From Naasia sp. SYSU D00057 (GTDB lineage: Bacteria; Actinomycetota; Actinomycetes; Actinomycetales; Microbacteriaceae), in contig NZ_JAFMSZ010000003.1 of NCBI RefSeq assembly GCF_017916505.1, positions 1-64,000 of the forward strand: 64,000 nucleotides of DNA, read 5' to 3'. A program made the position numbers and the translations under genes. Shown one piece after another: positions 25,301-34,635 of this stretch (its first letter is position 1; every line of letters begins with the position of its first letter). The notes below the pieces were generated by a model. The model was given only the letters and a program-made list of their open reading frames with translations, was not told the origin of the DNA and made no database searches.

Positions 25301-27046
25301 TCAGCTCCTCTCGGTGGGGCCGCCGTCGAGCACGTCGCCCACGGCACGCACGATCAGGGCGAACGAGTGCGCCCCGGGGTCAGGGGTGCCGAGGCTCTTC
25401 TCGGCGTGCGGACGGGCCCGGCCCATCCGGGGCAGCAGGTCAGCGGTACCGGCCGCAGCGGCCGTGGCCGCATCGGCGGCCCAGGTCCAGGCCTCGAGCA
25501 GGCTCGTTCCCGCCGCGACCTCGCGGGTCAGGGTCTCGGCGAAGGGCAGCAGGGCGTCGACCATCGTCTTGTCGCCGAGCTGCGCCTTGCCGTAGGAGGT
25601 GATGCCGGCCGCGGCCGCGGCGACACCGCTCGCGACCATGGCGGCGTTCGGCCGCGCCTCGTCGCCCAGGGCGTCGCCGAGGGCGCGGAGCGCGACGCCC
25701 CACAGGGCGCCCGAGGTGCCGCCGGCGCGGTGCGACCACGCGTCGCCCGCCTGCAGGAGGACGGTGCCCGCGCCCGCACCCGCGGCAGCGGCTTCACGTG
25801 CCGCGGCGACCGCTGCCCGTGAGCCCCGCTGCATGCCGATGCCGTGATCGCCGTCGCCCGCGATCGAGTCCATGCGGCCGAGCTCGTCGACGTTCGCGTC
25901 GACCGTGGCGGCCAGCGCCTCGATCGCCGCCACGACCTGGCGTGCGGCGTCCTTCGACTCGGGGGTCGCGGCGGGATACCCGGAACGGTCCTCCTGCTCC
26001 CCCTGCTGCGCGGACGTGGCGACGCGCTCGGCGGCGACCACGGAGCCCTTGCGGTAGGCGGGGCTGTCGACGGGAGCGTCCCAGAGCCGCTCGAGCTCCT
26101 CGTCCAGCCAGAACAGGGTCAGCGAGGTGCCGGCCATGTCGAAGCTCGTGCAGAACTCGCCCACGTGCGGGTCGACGATCTCGACCCCCGCCTCCTCGAG
26201 CAGCCGGGCGATGCGCCGGTAGACGACGAACATCTCCTCGTACTTCACCGAGCCCAGCCCGTTGAGGATCGGCACCACGCGGGCGCCCCGCGCGCTCTCG
26301 ACGCCCTCCGGGAGCTCCTCGAGCAGCCGGGCGACCAGCATCCCGGCGAGCTCGTCCGCGGTCGGGATGTCGGTCTCGCCGATGCCCGGCTCGCCGTGGA
26401 TGCCCATCCCCACCGCCATCCGCCTCTCCGGCACGGTGAACAGCGGCTCGGCAGCACCCGGCAGCGTGCAGCCGGTGAAGGCCACACCGAAGGACCGGGT
26501 GCGCTCGTTCGCGAGGGCGGCGACACGCACGACCTCGGCGAGGTCGTAGCCGGCCTCCGCGGCCGCCCCCGCCGACTTGAACACCGTCAGGTCGCCGGCG
26601 ATGCCGCGCCGCTTGTGCTTCTCGGCGAGCGGCGCGCTCGAGACGTCATCGGTCACCGTGACCGTCTCGCACGGGATGCCCGCCGCGCGGATGCGGTCCT
26701 GCGCGGCGTCGAAGTTGAGCACATCGCCCGCGTAGTTGCCGTAGGAGAGCAGCACTCCCCCGCCGTTCGAGGCGGCGCGAGCGACCGACTCCACCTGCTG
26801 GGTCGCCGGCGAGGCGAACAGGTTGCCCATCGCGGCGCCGTGCGCCAGCCCCTGACCGACCAGCCCGCCGAAAGCCGGATAGTGCCCCGAGCCGCCGCCG
26901 ATGACGAGGGCGACCTGCCCCTCCGGCGACACCGTCGAGCGGGCCACCCCACCGGGCACCGCCCGGACGTAGCGGGCGTTCGCCGCGACGAAGCCCTCGA
27001 TCATCTCGTCCGCGAACGCCGCCGGCTCGTTGTACAGCCGGGTCAT
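25301..27046 (-). CDS. DhaK-DhaL fusion kinase, possible tetrulose (erythrulose) kinase
   Basis: 581 residues, the single-chain ATP-dependent form of dihydroxyacetone kinase. The DhaK domain (about 1-330) has [22 protein letters not shown] and the covalent substrate His217 in GIHGEPG; the DhaL domain (about 370-575) has [11 protein letters not shown], which binds Mg-ATP, and [11 protein letters not shown]. Such fusions phosphorylate dihydroxyacetone, and in several actinobacteria D- or L-erythrulose. A co-transcribed RpiB-type isomerase and the neighbouring four-carbon-acid genes favour a tetrulose. A terminator-like hairpin separates it from the upstream tctA. Confidence 0.9.
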   Translation of the reverse strand: MTRLYNEPAAFADEMIEGFVAANARYVRAVPGGVARSTVSPEGQVALVIGGGSGHYPAFGGLVGQGLAHGAAMGNLFASPATQQVESVARAASNGGGVLLSYGNYAGDVLNFDAAQDRIRAAGIPCETVTVTDDVSSAPLAEKHKRRGIAGDLTVFKSAGAAAEAGYDLAEVVRVAALANERTRSFGVAFTGCTLPGAAEPLFTVPERRMAVGMGIHGEPGIGETDIPTADELAGMLVARLLEELPEGVESARGARVVPILNGLGSVKYEEMFVVYRRIARLLEEAGVEIVDPHVGEFCTSFDMAGTSLTLFWLDEELERLWDAPVDSPAYRKGSVVAAERVATSAQQGEQEDRSGYPAATPESKDAARQVVAAIEALAATVDANVDELGRMDSIAGDGDHGIGMQRGSRAAVAAAREAAAAGAGAGTVLLQAGDAWSHRAGGTSGALWGVALRALGDALGDEARPNAAMVASGVAAAAAGITSYGKAQLGDKTMVDALLPFAETLTREVAAGTSLLEAWTWAADAATAAAAGTADLLPRMGRARPHAEKSLGTPDPGAHSFALIVRAVGDVLDGGPTERS

Positions 27047-27093
27047 CGGCTCGCCTCAGTGTGCGGCACCATCCACCTGTCTCCTGTCCTGAT

Positions 27094-27125
27094 CGGGCTC
27101 CCCGGACTCGCACCCGGGGAGCCCG
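27094..27125 (-). terminator. Terminator-like hairpin between tctA and the kinase gene
   Basis: CGGGCTCCCCGG (27094-27105) and CCGGGGAGCCCG (27114-27125): twelve perfect pairs with an eight-base loop. In the direction of transcription it lies 54 bases after the tctA stop and 48 bases before the kinase start, so it could stop or weaken readthrough. Confidence 0.65.
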
Positions 27126-27179
27126 ACGGTACTCCTCGCCGAGGGCTGTTCCGAGACCCCGGCACTTCGCTTCCCCCGG

Positions 27180-28700
27180 TCAGCGGGAGACCGAATCCTT
27201 CTCCTTGGCCGCGGCCTGCTGCACCCGGCGGCTCGCCGTCACCTTGCGCAGCACGGTCGGCCCGACCGCGAGCGCGAGGGCGACGAGAAGGATGCCGACG
27301 CTGATCGGGTGCTGAAGCAGCACGAGGAAGCTCCCCTGGCCGATCGCCGAGGTCTGCACCAGCGACTTCTCGAGCAGCGGCCCGAGCACCAGGCCCAGCA
27401 CGAGGGGCGCCATCGGCAGGTCGATCTCCTTCATGACCCAGCCGACCAGCCCGAACACCAGCACGATGAGCACGCTGAACATGTTGTTGCTGACCGCGTA
27501 GGCGCCGACGAAGCTCGTGAGCAGGATGATCGGGTAGAGGTAGCCGTACGGGATGCGGAGCATCTGCCCGAACACCGGGGCGAGCGGCAGGTTCAGCACC
27601 AGCAGCAGCACGTTGCCGATGAAGAACGACACGAGCAGGCCCCAGATGAGGGTCGGCTGGGTCTCGAACAGCAGCGGCCCGGGCTGCAGGCCGTAGATCG
27701 TGAACGCGCCGAGGAGCACCGCGGTCGTGCCGCCGCCGGGGATGCCGAGGGCGAGCGTGGGCACGAAGTTGGCGTTGGCGGCGGCGTTGTTGGCGCTCTC
27801 GGGAGCCGCGACGCCCTCGATGGCGCCCTTGCCGAACTCGCCCCGGCGCTTCGACACCCGCTTCTCGATGCCGTACGCCATGAAGGACGCGAGCGTGGAC
27901 CCGGCACCGGGGAGGATGCCGAGCAGGAAGCCGATGCCGGTTCCGCGGAGGATCGGCGCCGCGCTGCGCTTCAGCTCGGACCGCGTGATCATGAGGTCGC
28001 GGAAGCGGGTGCGGATCGGCGCCGCCGCCCCGACGCGGATCTGGTGGAGCACCTCGCCGACCGCGAAGAGCCCGATCATCACCTCGACGAAGGGGATGCC
28101 GCTCAGGAGGTCCACGTTGCCGAAGGTGAAGCGGGCGCTGGAGAAGCCGGTCGCGACGCCCACGGTCGAGATGAGCAGGCCGAGCGCCGCCATCATCATG
28201 CCCCGCGAGAAGGCGCCGCCCGCGAAGCTGACCACGATGACGAGACCGAGGATCATGATCGCGAGGTTCTCGACCGGCCCGAATTCGAGGGCGAGGTCGG
28301 CGAGAGGCGGGGCGAGGGCCATCAGCAGCGCGAGCGAGATGATCGCGGCGACGAAGGAGCCGATCGCGCTGATGGCGAGGGCGGCGCCGGCGCGGCCGTT
28401 GCGCGCCATCTTGTAGCCGTCGAGTGTGGTGACGACGCTGGCCGCCTCACCCGGTGTGGAGATCAGCACGGACGTGATCGTGCCGCCGTACTGGGCGCCG
28501 TAGTAGATGCCCGCGAGCATGATCAGCGCGGTGACCGGCTCCAGGGTGAGCGTGAGGGGAATGAGGATCGCGACGCCGGTCGTGGACCCGAGGCCCGGCA
28601 GCAGCCCGATCACGGTGCCGGCGAGCACGCCGATGAAGCACCACAGGACGTTCTCCGGCGTCAGCGCCGTCTGGAACCCGAGGAGGAGGTTGTCGATCAT
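27180..28700 (-). CDS. tctA: Tripartite tricarboxylate transporter, large permease TctA
   Basis: 506 residues, the large membrane subunit of a TctABC-type secondary transporter that takes up an organic acid captured by the periplasmic-type binding protein. About eleven or twelve membrane segments. The family signature [17 protein letters not shown] near the N-terminus and [17 protein letters not shown] further on are the paired conserved loops. The start was set at the ATG at 28700, with GGAG ten bases before it; a GTG at 28706, overlapping the tctB stop, is an alternative. The substrate is not known. Confidence 0.93.
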   Translation of the reverse strand: MIDNLLLGFQTALTPENVLWCFIGVLAGTVIGLLPGLGSTTGVAILIPLTLTLEPVTALIMLAGIYYGAQYGGTITSVLISTPGEAASVVTTLDGYKMARNGRAGAALAISAIGSFVAAIISLALLMALAPPLADLALEFGPVENLAIMILGLVIVVSFAGGAFSRGMMMAALGLLISTVGVATGFSSARFTFGNVDLLSGIPFVEVMIGLFAVGEVLHQIRVGAAAPIRTRFRDLMITRSELKRSAAPILRGTGIGFLLGILPGAGSTLASFMAYGIEKRVSKRRGEFGKGAIEGVAAPESANNAAANANFVPTLALGIPGGGTTAVLLGAFTIYGLQPGPLLFETQPTLIWGLLVSFFIGNVLLLVLNLPLAPVFGQMLRIPYGYLYPIILLTSFVGAYAVSNNMFSVLIVLVFGLVGWVMKEIDLPMAPLVLGLVLGPLLEKSLVQTSAIGQGSFLVLLQHPISVGILLVALALAVGPTVLRKVTASRRVQQAAAKEKDSVSR

Positions 28701-28702
28701 GA

Positions 28703-29254
28703 TCACAGGGCTCCGAAGACGCCTTCGGGCAGCGGCACCCGGAGGAACGTGACGAACAGGAGGTAGACGACCGCACAGGTGACGAGCGTGACCGCGAGCG
28801 ACGGCAGCCACTTGCGCCGCTCCACGAAGACCGCGATCACGAGGAGCATCACGCCGAAGGCCGGGATGAAGCCGAGCACCTGGACGAGCAGGAGGGTGGC
28901 GACGAGGATGCCGACCACGATGGCGAGCATGCGGGTGCGCTGCCGCTGGGTGCGGCCGAAGATGTCGAGGTCGCTGCTCTCGGCGGCCGCGAGGTCCGCT
29001 CGCAGCTCCTCGTCGACCTCGGGTGCGACCACCTCGTGGATCGCGTCGTGCGGACGACGTCGCCGCAGCCGGCCGGCCACGTCGATCGCCGCGAAGAGGG
29101 CGACGAGCGCTCCCGCGAAGACGGGAAGGAACCCGGGGCCGACCTCGCCGCCGTCCACGAACATCCCGTAACCGACGCCGCCGAGGACGGCCGCGATTCC
29201 GATGAGCGCGAGAACGATGCTGGCCGCGAGGCCGGCACTCCGGGTGGTGATCAC
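28703..29254 (-). CDS. tctB: Tripartite tricarboxylate transporter, small permease TctB
   Basis: 183 residues with four membrane segments (about 7-27, 38-58, 108-128 and 148-175), the small subunit of the TctABC system. A charged insert, residues about 62-105, is exposed to the cytosol. GTG start overlapping the tctC stop as GTGA, which sets the reading start and implies coupling. TctB is the least conserved subunit, so its assignment rests on topology and position. Confidence 0.87.
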   Translation of the reverse strand: MITTRSAGLAASIVLALIGIAAVLGGVGYGMFVDGGEVGPGFLPVFAGALVALFAAIDVAGRLRRRRPHDAIHEVVAPEVDEELRADLAAAESSDLDIFGRTQRQRTRMLAIVVGILVATLLLVQVLGFIPAFGVMLLVIAVFVERRKWLPSLAVTLVTCAVVYLLFVTFLRVPLPEGVFGAL

Positions 29255-30222
29255 TTGACGAGCACCTTCTCGAGCTCGGCGCGGTTGCCCTCGAGGTAGT
29301 CGACGAAGTCGTCGCCGTAGACCGCGTTGGCCTGCATCACGTTGTCCGCGATGTAGGTGTCGTAGGCGTCGCTCTCGGCGAACTCCTCCGCAGCCTCGAT
29401 CCAGAAGTCGCGCGCCTCGTCGGTGATGTTGCCCGGCGCGATGAAGCCGCGGAACTGGGCGAAGGAGACGTCGATGCCCTGCTCGGTCGCGGTCGGGATC
29501 TCGGCGAGCGCCTCGTACTCGTACCGCTCGTCGGAGAACGCGCACAGCGCCTTCAGGTCGCCCGACTCCAGCTGGCCGAGGACCTCGGAGGGGTTGAGAG
29601 AGGCGACGTCGACCTGTCCGCCGAGCAGACCCGCGAGCACCTCGCTGCCGGACTCGAACGGAACGCGGTCGAACTCGACGTCCTGGTCCTGCTCGACGAG
29701 CGTGAAGACGATCTCGTCGAGGCTCGTCGCACCGGACACCGCGGCCACGACGCGGCCGTCCCCGGCGGCGGTGACGACGTCGGAGCAGGTGTCCCACTCG
29801 GAGTCCGCGGGCACGACGAGCAGCGTGTAGTCGTCGCCGAGCTTCATGATCGGGGTGAAGCTCTCGTAGGAGAACTCGACGTCCTGGGTGAGCGGCAGCG
29901 CGAGCAGCGCGGTCTCCGCGGCGAGCAGGTAGTTCGGGTTCGCGTCCTGGCCGAGGAAGAACGAGTAGCCGACGGCGCCCGAGCCTCCCTCGCGGTTCTC
30001 GACGCTGATGTTGAGTCCCGTGCCGTCCTCGAGGCCTGCGGCGATGGCGCGGCCGGACTGGTCGCTGCCGCCTCCCGCGCTGAACGGGACGATCATGCGG
30101 ACGTCACCCGACGGTGCCCCGTCCTCGGCGGCCGGCGAGCCGCCGGCTGCTCCTGAGCACGCGGTGAGCGCGAGGAGGGCGGCGGTGCCGAGAGCGGCGG
30201 CGCCGATTCTTCCTGACTTCAT
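29251..30222 (-). CDS. tctC: Tripartite tricarboxylate transporter substrate-binding lipoprotein TctC
   Basis: 323 residues. A signal peptide ends in the lipobox LTAC (Cys22), so the mature protein is a lipid-anchored receptor on the outer face of the membrane. MIVPFSAGGGSDQSGRAIA is the typical Bug-family loop that grips a carboxylate, and the two-lobed fold follows. Start ATG with AGGAGA upstream. The gene opens its own unit with tctB and tctA, preceded by a GntR-type operator at 30261-30278. The ligand is likely a small organic acid, perhaps a four-carbon sugar acid, judging by its neighbours. Confidence 0.92.
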   Translation of the reverse strand: MKSGRIGAAALGTAALLALTACSGAAGGSPAAEDGAPSGDVRMIVPFSAGGGSDQSGRAIAAGLEDGTGLNISVENREGGSGAVGYSFFLGQDANPNYLLAAETALLALPLTQDVEFSYESFTPIMKLGDDYTLLVVPADSEWDTCSDVVTAAGDGRVVAAVSGATSLDEIVFTLVEQDQDVEFDRVPFESGSEVLAGLLGGQVDVASLNPSEVLGQLESGDLKALCAFSDERYEYEALAEIPTATEQGIDVSFAQFRGFIAPGNITDEARDFWIEAAEEFAESDAYDTYIADNVMQANAVYGDDFVDYLEGNRAELEKVLVK

Positions 30223-30260
30223 TGTCTCTCCTGTTTCCGGGGCCTCTGCGACCCGATGCG

Positions 30261-30278
30261 AATATCCTATCGGATATT
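30261..30278 (-). promoter_or_regulatory. GntR-type operator and -10 box before tctC
   Basis: AATATCC, four bases, GGATATT: a perfect seven-base dyad. The minus strand carries TAGGAT inside it (30264-30269), a fit to the -10 box. The core TCCTATCGGA matches the operators at 32384-32397 and 33131-33146. Confidence 0.65.
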
Positions 30279-30295
30279 TTATTTGGGGGAAGGGA

Positions 30296-31288
30296 TCAGG
30301 CAGTGCGATCCATGCGCCGGGAGGCGATGGCGACCGCGAGGTCGAAGGCGTGCTCGGTCGCTCCAGGATCGGCGATGCCCTTTCCGACGATGTCGAACGC
30401 GGTGCCGTGCGCCGGCGTCGCGATGACGACGGGGAGCCCGCCCTGGATGGTGACTCCGCGGTCGAAGCCGATGAGCTTCATCGCGATCTGGCCCTGGTCG
30501 TGGTACATCGTGACGACGCCGTCGTAGTCGCCGCGCTTCGCACTGAGGAACACGGTGTCGGAGGGGAAGGGCCCCTTGGCGTCGATGCCCTCCGCGACGG
30601 CGGCGGCGATCCCCGGCGCGATCTCGTCGATCTCCTCACGTCCGAAGTTGCCGTTCTCGCCGGCGTGCGGGTTGAGGGCGGCCACCGCGAGCCGCGGCGA
30701 CGCGAGACCGGAGTCGCGCAGCGTCTCGTGCAGCAGCCGGATCGCGGCCGTCACCGCCGGTGCCTTGATGCGCTCCGCGACGGCGGACACGGGGACGTGG
30801 GAGGTGACGCGGGCCGTGATGAGCCCGGGCAGGATGTTCAGCTCGCTGGTGACGCCCTCGTGGCCGAGCTCCTTGGCGAACCAGCGCAGCTCGTCCTCCT
30901 CGTGCATGCCGGCGAGGTGGAGACTCGTCTTGTTGAGCGGCGCGAAGACGATGGCGCCGATCCTCCCCTGCCGGGCCATCTCCAGGGCGCGGAGCAGCTG
31001 GTGCTTGACGCGCTGCCCCGCCTCGACGCTCACCTTGCGCAGCGGGATCGGCTCCGTGGGAGCGGTGCCGTCCTCGAGCACGACGGCATAGCCGGGGGCC
31101 GGCTCGTCGGCGAGCGGGATCTCGACGCCGGCGGCAGCGGCGGCCGCCTCGACCTCGCTGCGGTCGGCGAGGATGTAGACCTCGGCCTTCTGCAGCGTCT
31201 CGGGCCGGGCGAGGAGCTTGGCCGCGAGCTCGGGGCCGACACCGGCGGGGTCGCCGAGGGTGAGAGCGATGGCGGGGCGGGCGGTCAT
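30296..31288 (-). CDS. pdxA2: PdxA-family 4-phosphate dehydrogenase, probably a catabolic PdxA2
   Basis: 330 residues. The three metal-binding histidines of the PdxA family are in place: His164 (SHVPVS), His208 (NPHAGENG) and His263 (MYHDQGQ), so it is a metal- and NAD-dependent dehydrogenase that oxidises and decarboxylates a phosphorylated four-carbon acid. Actinobacteria generally make PLP by another route and do not need PdxA for it, and here it sits among transporter and sugar-isomerase genes, so a catabolic role (D-erythronate or D-threonate 4-phosphate to dihydroxyacetone phosphate, as in PdxA2 pathways) is likely. ATG with AAGGAG upstream. Confidence 0.88.
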   Translation of the reverse strand: MTARPAIALTLGDPAGVGPELAAKLLARPETLQKAEVYILADRSEVEAAAAAAGVEIPLADEPAPGYAVVLEDGTAPTEPIPLRKVSVEAGQRVKHQLLRALEMARQGRIGAIVFAPLNKTSLHLAGMHEEDELRWFAKELGHEGVTSELNILPGLITARVTSHVPVSAVAERIKAPAVTAAIRLLHETLRDSGLASPRLAVAALNPHAGENGNFGREEIDEIAPGIAAAVAEGIDAKGPFPSDTVFLSAKRGDYDGVVTMYHDQGQIAMKLIGFDRGVTIQGGLPVVIATPAHGTAFDIVGKGIADPGATEHAFDLAVAIASRRMDRTA

Positions 31289-31382
31289 GACGGATCTCCT
31301 TGAGTCGTGCGCGGAAGCGCCGCGTCCAGGCGGACGGCGGCAGATGCGGTGAGGGCGGGCCGGGCGGCGCCGGAGGGGCCCA

Positions 31383-32360
31383 TCAGGCGACCCGCCGATC
31401 GAGCGGCCGGCCGGCCGGGTCCTGCCCGGCCGGGGTTTCGCTCGGCAGGATCGTGCGCAGGTAGCGCATGTTGCGGGCACTGACGCCCAGGCCGTCTCCG
31501 CCGTAGTGCTCGCAGGTGATGACTCCCCGGAAGCCGGCGGCGACGGCGTCCCGGATCGCGCTGCGGTAGTCGATGACGCCGAGCTCGAGCGGAGCCGGCA
31601 TGGTGACGATGGCGCCGGTCCGCGGGTCCTCGTCCCTCGTGTAGTTCTTCACCTGCCAGTAGTTCGTGTAGGGCAGGGTCTTCGCGAGCATGTCCTGCCA
31701 CCGCTCGACGGGGCGGTGCAGCCGGATGAGGTTGCCGAGGTCCGGGTTGATCCCCACGTTCGGCAGGTCGACGTCCTGGATGAAGCGCACGGCGCTGTCC
31801 GCGGTGCCGAAGAAGGTGTCCTCGTACAGCTCGATGGACACGTCCATCCCGTACTGGGCCGCGTGGCGCCCGACCTCCTGGATCCGGGCGACCGCCGAGC
31901 TCCACGCCTCAGGATCGTCGACGTCGTCCCCGCCGCCCGGAGCGTTCCAGAACCAGAGGTGCTCCTGCTGCGCCGGCGTGAGCGGCTGGTGGAAGCCGAT
32001 GGAGAGCAGCCCGATGCCGAGGGCGGCGGCCGCCTCGATGGTGCGGTGGGCGTAGGCGAGGTTCTCGTCGCCGTCCACCGGATCCGCGACGCTGCGCCGG
32101 GTCACGGACACGACGGGGACGTCGAGGCCGAGCTGGTCGGCGACGGCCTTGAACTCCTCGAGGCGCGCAGAGGGGAGATCGCCGATGCGCAGCCAGCTGT
32201 CCGTCAGGTCCACCGCCGAGAAGCCGAGCGCGCGCACCTCGGCGAGCGTCGCGCTCCATGCCTCCGCCGGCGCGTCCTGCACCGAGCGCCCGTCCCGCGT
32301 TCTGCCGGGGAACTGCAGGAGGGCGGCCGCGATGGGCCAGGTGTCGGCGGTGTAGCTCAT
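31383..32360 (-). CDS. Sugar phosphate isomerase/epimerase, TIM-barrel (AP_endonuc_2 fold)
   Basis: 325 residues of the xylose-isomerase-like TIM barrel. Metal-ligand-bearing blocks are SIELYEDTFF (Glu), VGINPDLGNL (Asp), and VITCEHYGGDG (Glu), with QVKNYTRDED between. Enzymes of this fold isomerise or epimerise sugars, sugar acids and inositol derivatives. The upstream operator at 32384-32397 puts it under the adjacent GntR repressor, and it leads the transcription unit that includes the PdxA-type gene 94 bases downstream. The exact substrate cannot be stated. Confidence 0.83.
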   Translation of the reverse strand: MSYTADTWPIAAALLQFPGRTRDGRSVQDAPAEAWSATLAEVRALGFSAVDLTDSWLRIGDLPSARLEEFKAVADQLGLDVPVVSVTRRSVADPVDGDENLAYAHRTIEAAAALGIGLLSIGFHQPLTPAQQEHLWFWNAPGGGDDVDDPEAWSSAVARIQEVGRHAAQYGMDVSIELYEDTFFGTADSAVRFIQDVDLPNVGINPDLGNLIRLHRPVERWQDMLAKTLPYTNYWQVKNYTRDEDPRTGAIVTMPAPLELGVIDYRSAIRDAVAAGFRGVITCEHYGGDGLGVSARNMRYLRTILPSETPAGQDPAGRPLDRRVA

Positions 32361-32383
32361 GTCACTCCGTTGTGCTGATCGTG

Positions 32384-32397
32384 TTTCCTATAGGAAA
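32384..32397. promoter_or_regulatory. GntR-type operator before the isomerase gene
   Basis: TTTCCTATAGGAAA is a perfect 14-bp palindrome, 24 bases upstream of the ATG at 32360. It shares the core TCCTATAGGA with the sites at 30261 and 33131. Confidence 0.7.
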
Positions 32398-32433
32398 TAG
32401 TAACAGCAAGAGAAGGAGGGGCAAGGCGCGCCG

Positions 32434-33126
32434 CTAGGAGCGCGCGGCTCCCGTGGACTCCTCGATCGCCCGGTGCTTCACGAGCCCGACGTGGTGGTGC
32501 ATCGCGCGGAACGCGCCCTCCGCGTCGCTCGCGCCGATCGCGTCGATGATCAGCTGGTGCTCGCGGACCGCCGCGTCGGCATCGCGCACGCCCAGGCCGC
32601 CGAAGAGGCGGAAGCGCTGCACGTGCCCGCCGAGCGCGGAGTAGGCCGAGAGCAGGAAGCGGTTGTGCGCGCCCTCGGCGATGAGCCGGTGGAAGCGCTC
32701 GTCCGCCTGCCAGTAGGAGGCCAGGGATTCGCCGGCGTCCTGGCCGTACCGCGCCAGGGCCGCGTTCGAGTCCTGCAGCGCCGCGACGAGGTCCGCTCCG
32801 GGGGCCTCGCCGGCGAGCCGCGCCAGCTGCGGCTCGATCGCGAGCCGGGCCTCCATCAGCTCCGCCAGCTCCTCGGCGGAGAAGAGCGGGGCGACGCGGT
32901 AGCCGCGCAGCGCTTCCCGCACCACGAGCCCGGTCGACTCGAGCCGGGCGAGGGCCTCGCGGATGGGCGTCTGGGAGATGTCGAGCTCGCGGGAGAGGGC
33001 GTCGATGTTGAGGCTCTCGCCGGCGGTGAGCCGGCCCTCGACGAGCGAGGTCATCAGCGCCTGGTACACGTGGTCGGCCAGCATCTGGCGCGCCGGCGGC
33101 CGCTCGATCCGTGAACCCGTCCCCAC
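32434..33126 (-). CDS. GntR family regulator with FCD ligand domain
   Basis: 230 residues, FadR/FCD type. The N-terminal winged helix (about 12-75) has LTAGESLNIDALSRELDISQTPIREALARLE, the usual GntR pattern. The FCD domain follows, with metal-binding candidates in ERFHRLIAEGAHN and in EHQLIIDAI and MHHHVG; FCD proteins often bind a small organic acid with a metal at that site. It probably represses the catabolic genes from the three related palindromes near 30261, 32384 and 33131. GTG start; the third operator overlaps its own -10 box. Confidence 0.9.
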   Translation of the reverse strand: MGTGSRIERPPARQMLADHVYQALMTSLVEGRLTAGESLNIDALSRELDISQTPIREALARLESTGLVVREALRGYRVAPLFSAEELAELMEARLAIEPQLARLAGEAPGADLVAALQDSNAALARYGQDAGESLASYWQADERFHRLIAEGAHNRFLLSAYSALGGHVQRFRLFGGLGVRDADAAVREHQLIIDAIGASDAEGAFRAMHHHVGLVKHRAIEESTGAARS

Positions 33127-33130
33127 GCCG

Positions 33131-33146
33131 CGATCCTATACGAAAT
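33131..33146 (-). promoter_or_regulatory. GntR-type operator overlapping the gntR -10 box
   Basis: CGATCCTATACGAAAT reads TCCTATACGAA in the core, the third member of the operator set. Minus-strand TAGGAT (33133-33138) inside it lies six bases before the GTG at 33126, so the regulator would have a leaderless mRNA and cover its own promoter. Confidence 0.6.
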
Positions 33147-33171
33147 CGGTGCCGCGAGGTCCGGAAGGCGG

Positions 33172-34092
33172 TCAGGGATGCAGGAAGAGCGCGACCAGCA
33201 GAAGGATCGGCAGGGAGCCGACGGTGGTCGTCAGCACCGTGTCGCGGGCGAGGACGACGCCGCGCTCATACCGCTGCGCGTAGTTGAACACGTTCTGCGC
33301 GGTCGGCAGGGCGCCGAGCACGGTCACCGCGTACAGCTCCTGTCCGCGCAGACCGAGCAGGTATCCGGCGAGCGCCGCGATCGCCGGCATGATCGCGAGC
33401 TTCAGCGCGCTGGCGAGCAGGATGTCCCGCCGCCCGGAACCGGGAGCCAGCGGTCGCTGACCGTGCAGCGACATGCCGAAGTTGAGGAGCATGACGGGCA
33501 CGGCGGCCGCCCCCACGAGCTCGAAGGGCTCCATCACGGGCTCGGGCAGCCGGACGTGCGTCACCGCGAGGACGACCCCGAGGGCCGAGCCGATGAGCAG
33601 CGGGTTCAGGAACGGCCGCAGCAGGATCCGCCGCACCGAGACCTTGCCGCTCGTCGACACATCGAGCAGGGTGAGCGCGATCGGCGTCAGGATGAGCAGC
33701 TGCAGCAGGATGATCGGCGCGGGGTACGCGGGATCGCCGAGAACGTAGACGGCCACCGGCAGACCGATGTTGTTGGCGTTGACGTATCCCGCGGAGAGGG
33801 AGCCGACCACCGCCTCCGGCAGCCGGCGCCGCCACAGCAGCAGCGCGAAGAGCGCGAAGATCAGGGTCGACGCGAGGGCCGCGATCACCGATGCCAGGAG
33901 CAGCGACGAGAAGAGCATGGCGACGTCGGCTCGCGCGAGCACCGTGAACAGCAGACACGGCGACAGGACGAAGAACGCGAGCCGCGCCAGCACGCCGCTC
34001 GACGCACTGCCGAGGATGCCCGAACGGCCGACGAAGTAGCCGGTGGCGATGATCGACGCGATGATGGCGAAGCCGATCAGCACGCCCGTCAT
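33172..34092 (-). CDS. AEC family transporter (auxin-efflux-carrier type)
   Basis: 306 residues with about nine or ten membrane segments and two hydrophobic halves. NANNIGLPVAVYVLG (about 97-111) and, in the second half, LNFGMSLHG are conserved family motifs. AEC transporters move organic acids and related small molecules across the membrane; export of malate or malonate is known for some. It is transcribed toward the GntR gene, which may be read from the same mRNA. Here it could export or exchange a product of the four-carbon pathway; that is inference from position. Confidence 0.87.
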   Translation of the reverse strand: MTGVLIGFAIIASIIATGYFVGRSGILGSASSGVLARLAFFVLSPCLLFTVLARADVAMLFSSLLLASVIAALASTLIFALFALLLWRRRLPEAVVGSLSAGYVNANNIGLPVAVYVLGDPAYPAPIILLQLLILTPIALTLLDVSTSGKVSVRRILLRPFLNPLLIGSALGVVLAVTHVRLPEPVMEPFELVGAAAVPVMLLNFGMSLHGQRPLAPGSGRRDILLASALKLAIMPAIAALAGYLLGLRGQELYAVTVLGALPTAQNVFNYAQRYERGVVLARDTVLTTTVGSLPILLLVALFLHP

Positions 34093-34133
34093 GCGAGATC
34101 GCTCCGTCCTTCGGGAGGGACCTCCTCCCCCGC

Positions 34134-34139
34134 TACTCT
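34134..34139 (+). promoter_or_regulatory. Probable -10 box, leaderless start (small membrane protein)
   Basis: TACTCT, six bases, then the ATG at 34146. Confidence 0.45.
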
Positions 34140-34145
34140 CTCACC

Positions 34146-34532
34146 ATGTCTCCGCCGTCCCCCGCCGCGCCGGCGGCGGTGCAGGTCCGGCGCCCCCTCC
34201 GCACGTGGGATCTCGTGCTCTCGATCGTGCTGCTCCTGCTGACGGCGGGGCTCGGGCTGCTGCTCCTCGTGATGTCGCCGTTCCTCGTCATGGCGAGCGA
34301 CCCGTGCGGCTCGGGCGTGCAGTGCGACCTGGACCAGATGGGGGTCGGCTTCGGCATCGCCCTGCTCGGCCCGGTGCTCGTGGTCGTCGCCGGGATCGTC
34401 GTCACCGTGGTGCTGCTCGTGCTGCGGCGGCTCGCGTTCTGGGTGCCCCTCGTCACCTCGGCGCTGGCGGCCGGGGTGTTCGTCCTCGGGCTGGCGCTGA
34501 TCATCGGCGCGGTGCCCGGCGCCACCTTCTGA
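34146..34532 (+). CDS. Small hypothetical membrane protein
   Basis: 128 residues with three hydrophobic segments (about 21-47, 66-91 and 99-122). A short extracytoplasmic loop with two cysteines (DPCGSGVQCDLDQ) could form a disulfide. I do not recognise the family with confidence; some actinobacterial DUF6264 proteins look similar. Right after it the bases CGCAAC recur several times (near 34534, 34552 and 34571). Confidence 0.7.
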   Translation: MSPPSPAAPAAVQVRRPLRTWDLVLSIVLLLLTAGLGLLLLVMSPFLVMASDPCGSGVQCDLDQMGVGFGIALLGPVLVVVAGIVVTVVLLVLRRLAFWVPLVTSALAAGVFVLGLALIIGAVPGATF

Positions 34533-34635
34533 CGCAACATTCCTGCGTCGACCGCAACTTACCCGCTGGTCAGCGCAACCCTCTGCCGCGCCCGCGCTCA
34601 ATAGCCTCGGTAGGACACCGACCTACGGAGGACGA

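Noticed and set aside
30296-31288. PdxA as an enzyme of vitamin B6 synthesis
   Set aside because: The genes of that route (PdxJ and others) are not here, the lineage uses another PLP pathway, and the gene is in a catabolic operon with its own regulator.
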